From contig OZ025277.1 of assembly GCA_964019165.1 (NCBI GenBank), positions 5,456,655 to 5,520,654 of the forward strand: DNA of 64,000 bases. The letters run 5' to 3'. Positions 60,703 to 64,000 of this stretch are shown here, piece after piece (positions within the stretch are counted from its first letter, which is position 1; each line of letters begins with the position of its first letter). The DNA is from Mastigias papua. Taxonomy: Eukaryota > Cnidaria > Scyphozoa > Rhizostomeae > Mastigiidae. The notes under the pieces were generated by a model that made no database searches, was not told where the DNA came from, and saw nothing but the letters and a program-made list of their open reading frames with translations. Both the position numbers and the translations under genes were made by a program.

Positions 60703-62929
60703 ATGGCGGTTTTAGGAATAAGTGTCTCCATTAGGGTTATTCTATCAGCTTGCTATATGCCATATTGTTGTACTTCAGGTAAGAATATAATGACGTCATT
60801 ATCATTTGGCTTTATAAGCTGTATTAGTTAGGGCAGATGTTTAAAATTTATTTATAGCATTTGAAGGGTGTCGTATATTTCTATGTAGTAGTTGATTATT
60901 TCTGTTATTTTATTGAACATTTGACCAAAAGTGTCAGCATTGTGTATGTGATGCAAAGCTATTGTAGAGGAAGTGGTGTTGAAGTAGATTGACAGCCATA
61001 GGAGCTCTATTCGCTCTGGCGCCTTTATAGCTAAGAATTCGGTATACTTATCTACACGGTTTTTTTGTAAGAAAGCTACTTTTTCCTCTGAGCTTCAGCT
61101 TTCTTGACTCTGCCGTAAATAGAGACTGAGAGTTTCTTAACGTTTATTGGAGTAAACTATCTAAAAGAAGTTACCATTATTTGTTGCAAAAATTGTGATC
61201 TTTGCTAACCAAGATTATCAAAGAAACGTTTCGAACTTTGTAAAGGAGCTTGCAAACAATGAGCTAATATCGATTTCTGGCTCATAAAAAGTTGAGTTTA
61301 GAACTTGAGCCTTGTGATTTTCTTAACAGTTTCTTAAGATCTTGGCTGTTTAAAATTCATTTTCTTGTAAACTTTTCTTATAAAAAACGTGTATATAAGA
61401 AGCTGAAAATGTGGTCCAGTTAACAATGGATTTTAATGCTTTTAGAGTGTATGAACTCTTATTTCTAAATGATATGATGCCACTGAATGCATGAAAATTT
61501 ATGAGTTTTTAATGGTGTTTGTGTGGCTTATAAAGTACCATTTTCAAGATATCTTTGCTTATGGGAAGGCTGCACCCTCTTGAATTTAGATCTAAGATGG
61601 CTCAGCCCCCGGGCTACCCTTCTTCTACACCACTGTGTATAGGTAATTTATGCTCTATTTGAGAAATGACTTACATCTGATGTAAAATGTAATGAACTCT
61701 GAATCTAGTACGAGATTTTAAACATTCGAAGCTTATTTTTGTTTTCTGTCTGTCTAACTCTCTGCCTTTCTGCCTCTCTCAAATGAAATAATATATTGAG
61801 TAGTTCTTTATTTTGAAGTAAAACCTGGACGCACAAGGAAGAAGAAAAGAACCGATGGGAGAAATTCATCAAGTGTCATGAGCTCCGGGTAAAAGTACAT
61901 CCCAGTGTTGCATCGCCCTTTAGGATAAACTTACGATTCTTATGCTCTGCAATTAATTGATTTCTTTTACTCCCTAGTTTTTAGCTTTTTTGAGTAAATA
62001 GAGGTAGGGAATCTGAAATCTAGCAGGCTAAATTTATTTCATTTTTAAATTTAATGGTGATAAAGCAGACTTGTACAATGGGTTTCGCTGAACTTTGGGT
62101 ATCAGATATTGCTTATACGAGCTGCCAGAGACCAAATGAAGTACTTGTTTTGACTTGTTTTCTTTCGAATTTTCATCCCCTTTCTACAGCATAGAGTTGC
62201 AATTCTACGATCTTCACTTGGCACCCATGCATATTTTCAATGACAAGATGGATCTTCCTAACCTCTCTAAGTTTGATCTTTTTAAGCTATTCTTTAACTG
62301 TCAAGCTTTTTTGGGCTTTCGGATGTTTTATGCTTTATTAAAACTATATAAGTAAGTGGAACTGAAGCATCAAAGTTAGAGATTATCTATGCTTCTTTTA
62401 AGAAGTTTTCAGAGTCAAAGTATTCAACCATAGGAGGTATGGGAAAGCAGGAGTTGTGACAGACAATGGCCCACAACCTGATTAGGTTCCAGGACAAGAA
62501 AATAAGCGATAGTGGGCACTCTACTTTAAGATCTTTGAACGTGCCTTGAATGTGTAACTGACAATGGGAAGCTTTGAACGGTGAGATGAATGCAATGTAT
62601 TTCTAATATTAGGGAAACTGGGTCCCTCAGAGTGATGATCATTGTTGACAAGGGAGCTTCACTCCCCTGAGGACGTCTTTGAAGAAATCTACTCATCCTT
62701 TAAGGCAGTCTCGATGTGGCTACGTGAAAATGAGACTCCACGTAATTCTTCACTTGAGGAGACTTCGCAGTTCGATGATGAAACGATATGCAAAATGTGG
62801 TCAAACCTGAGATTAATACCGGAATTACCACACGTTCTTAAATCACAGAATAGAAGAGATGCTTTTATCTGGAACACTATTTTTAGTCGAAGTTGCCGCT
62901 CAACTCTGAGCTCAAGGAGCCAAGCCAGG
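60703..62929 (+). CDS. Unrecognised multi-exon gene, 5' part (four candidate exons, 195 codons, no stop)
   Basis: Four plus-strand segments bounded by splice signals join in one open frame: 60703-60778 (ATG; donor GTAAGA), 61819-61888 (donor GTAAAA), 62190-62351 (acceptor TTTCTACAG; donor GTAAGTGG) and 62653-62929 (donor GTAAGT). They sum to 585 nt, exactly 195 codons. The phases (1, 2, 2, 0) fit at every junction without forcing. Residues 1-25 are fairly hydrophobic; 27-40 are very basic (RTRKKKRTDGR). Residues 50-102 include HIFNDKMDLPNLSKFDLFKL, and 104-195 are charged and helix-prone (EDVFEEIYSSFKAVSMWLRE). I recognise no domain. The third and fourth exons are the best supported. The first exon, and the weak acceptor of the fourth (gttgacaag), are the least certain. 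The remainder would lie beyond 62930. Confidence 0.5.
61053..61393. mobile_element. MITE of the TACACG...TAAGAAA family in an intron (341 bp)
   Basis: Left TACACGGTTTTTTTGTAAGAAA-type end, right end ...TTCTTATAAAAAACGTGTA. Internal gagtttcttaac and cagtttcttaag repeats. It lies inside the first intron of the gene proposed at 60703. Confidence 0.7.
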
Positions 62930-64000
62930 GTAAGTCATATTGGTATTGGTTGGCAACATTAAGTTGTTTTGAACATTGGTAGGCTAGTGGAATTTGAAGA
63001 GAAGACAACACCCCTGAAATAGGACATGGTTGGGAAGAGTGCGGGATTACCCCCTTGGGAGTGTGAAAAGCCATACCACCAGGAATGTTCTAGCTGCTTC
63101 ATTTCATCTCTCCACTCTTGTTATAGGATGTGTGTGAATTTTGGTAAATGTTCCCACCCATATTTTGCAGGCCCGTGGTCAGGGCTCAGGGGACTTTTTC
63201 TTGTGACAAAGTTAATCTGAGTTGTGAGTCAGCTGGTGAGGTTCAACAAACACATGTCATACGTAATTTGGGTTAGATTCCAAGGACTATAGGCTATGTT
63301 TCCAACCTCCGTGTGAGAGCCAGTGGCATGCTAAAAGGCGTTTGAGTGTGAGGGGCTAGCTGCAAACAAATTTTACTGGCAGGTTTGAGCAAGGTGCTCA
63401 TATCACAGACAGGGCACTATAATAACCAACAGGCCATGGCCATTATGCTAACTTTCACTAATGAACCAAAACATACTGATGGTTTATTCAAAAGTTCACT
63501 GTCATGTTAAAAAGTATGCCAGAAATGTAATACCTTATGTATTTTATGTATTTTATGCCTCTAAGCATTTTATGCACTATCAAAACTCTTTGCTTGCCTC
63601 AGTGAAAACTTTATCCTCTCAAAATATGTGAATTTTTAGCAGACATGAAGTTTTTGCCAATCAACACCTGTCATCTATCAGGTCATTACATACAGTCAGT
63701 TATGAAGCCATTGTCAATATAATTGAAATTCAGCAATAATTTATGTTCCTCTTTTCAGCCTTAGACCAACTCCCAAGGTCTAGTGTTTTTCTGAAACTTA
63801 TTAATGCTATCAAAGATTCTGTTGTAATCAATTAGAAGAATCCAGCAGAAATTGACCTCTTACTGGTTGTTCGGTTGTGACCTGGATTCCAATGACTCCA
63901 GCAACAAATATTCTATTTGATACTCAAATTAGTTTAGAAGCATTTGGTATTAGTGACAAAGCAGGCCATAAATAAGCTTCTCTTGTAGGGAGGAATATCC
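62930..64000. other. Downstream intron/spacer, no exon found
   Basis: After the GTAAGT donor at 62930 I could not find a continuing in-phase exon before the right edge. A good acceptor at about 63170 (ccatattttgcag) leads into a stop within 12 codons. Confidence 0.4.

Noticed and set aside
63170..63215. Possible next exon of the 60703 gene after ccatattttgcag
   Set aside because: The required phase meets a TGA within 12 codons.

Overview
The window is nuclear DNA of an invertebrate animal. Its genes are split by GT-AG introns, it is AT-rich, and it is crowded with transposons. The transposon mix (an intact BEL/Pao element, CR1-like LINEs whose first ORF resembles an SGNH hydrolase, a TTAA-flanked Kolobok-like DNA transposon, many hAT and Harbinger MITEs) would fit a cnidarian. 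That is an impression, not a proven identification. Nothing bacterial was seen. Layout from left to right. Positions 1-7860 (minus) hold the 5' part of an importin subunit beta-1 gene (KPNB1): five short exons that read in phase for 164 residues, with the rest of the gene beyond the left edge. Positions 7861-25560 hold no gene I can support, but they contain LINE remains (about 9190-9790, 13295-17100, 20760-20996) and several MITEs, some nested inside others. Positions 25568-31357 are a complete BEL/Pao retrotransposon on the minus strand, with identical 143-bp LTRs, a primer-binding site, a purine tract, a 4-bp target duplication and one unbroken 1769-residue gag-pol ORF. Two adjacent MITEs (32291-32851, 32877-33351) precede a single-exon basic protein of unknown function at 34021-34809 (plus). 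From 34810 to 49560 there are MITEs, LINE tails, simple repeats, a 2.7-kb Kolobok-like transposon with a broken, internally deleted transposase (43876-46600), and a 310-bp (AT)n tract. Positions 49578-57996 (plus) carry a seven-exon SLC35D-type nucleotide-sugar transporter, which joins exactly to 366 codons plus stop. From 60703 to beyond 62929 (plus) there is evidence for a further multi-exon gene that I do not recognise: four candidate exons join in one open frame of 195 codons and run off without a stop. The host genes are not an operon or a shared pathway. Importin beta-1 carries cargo through nuclear pores, and the SLC35D protein would move nucleotide sugars into the Golgi or ER. The window's history is mainly one of repeated transposon insertion around and within these genes. 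The clearest nested cases are a 5-bp-TSD hAT-like element inside the LINE, and an 8-bp-TSD hAT MITE inside a larger palindromic element.
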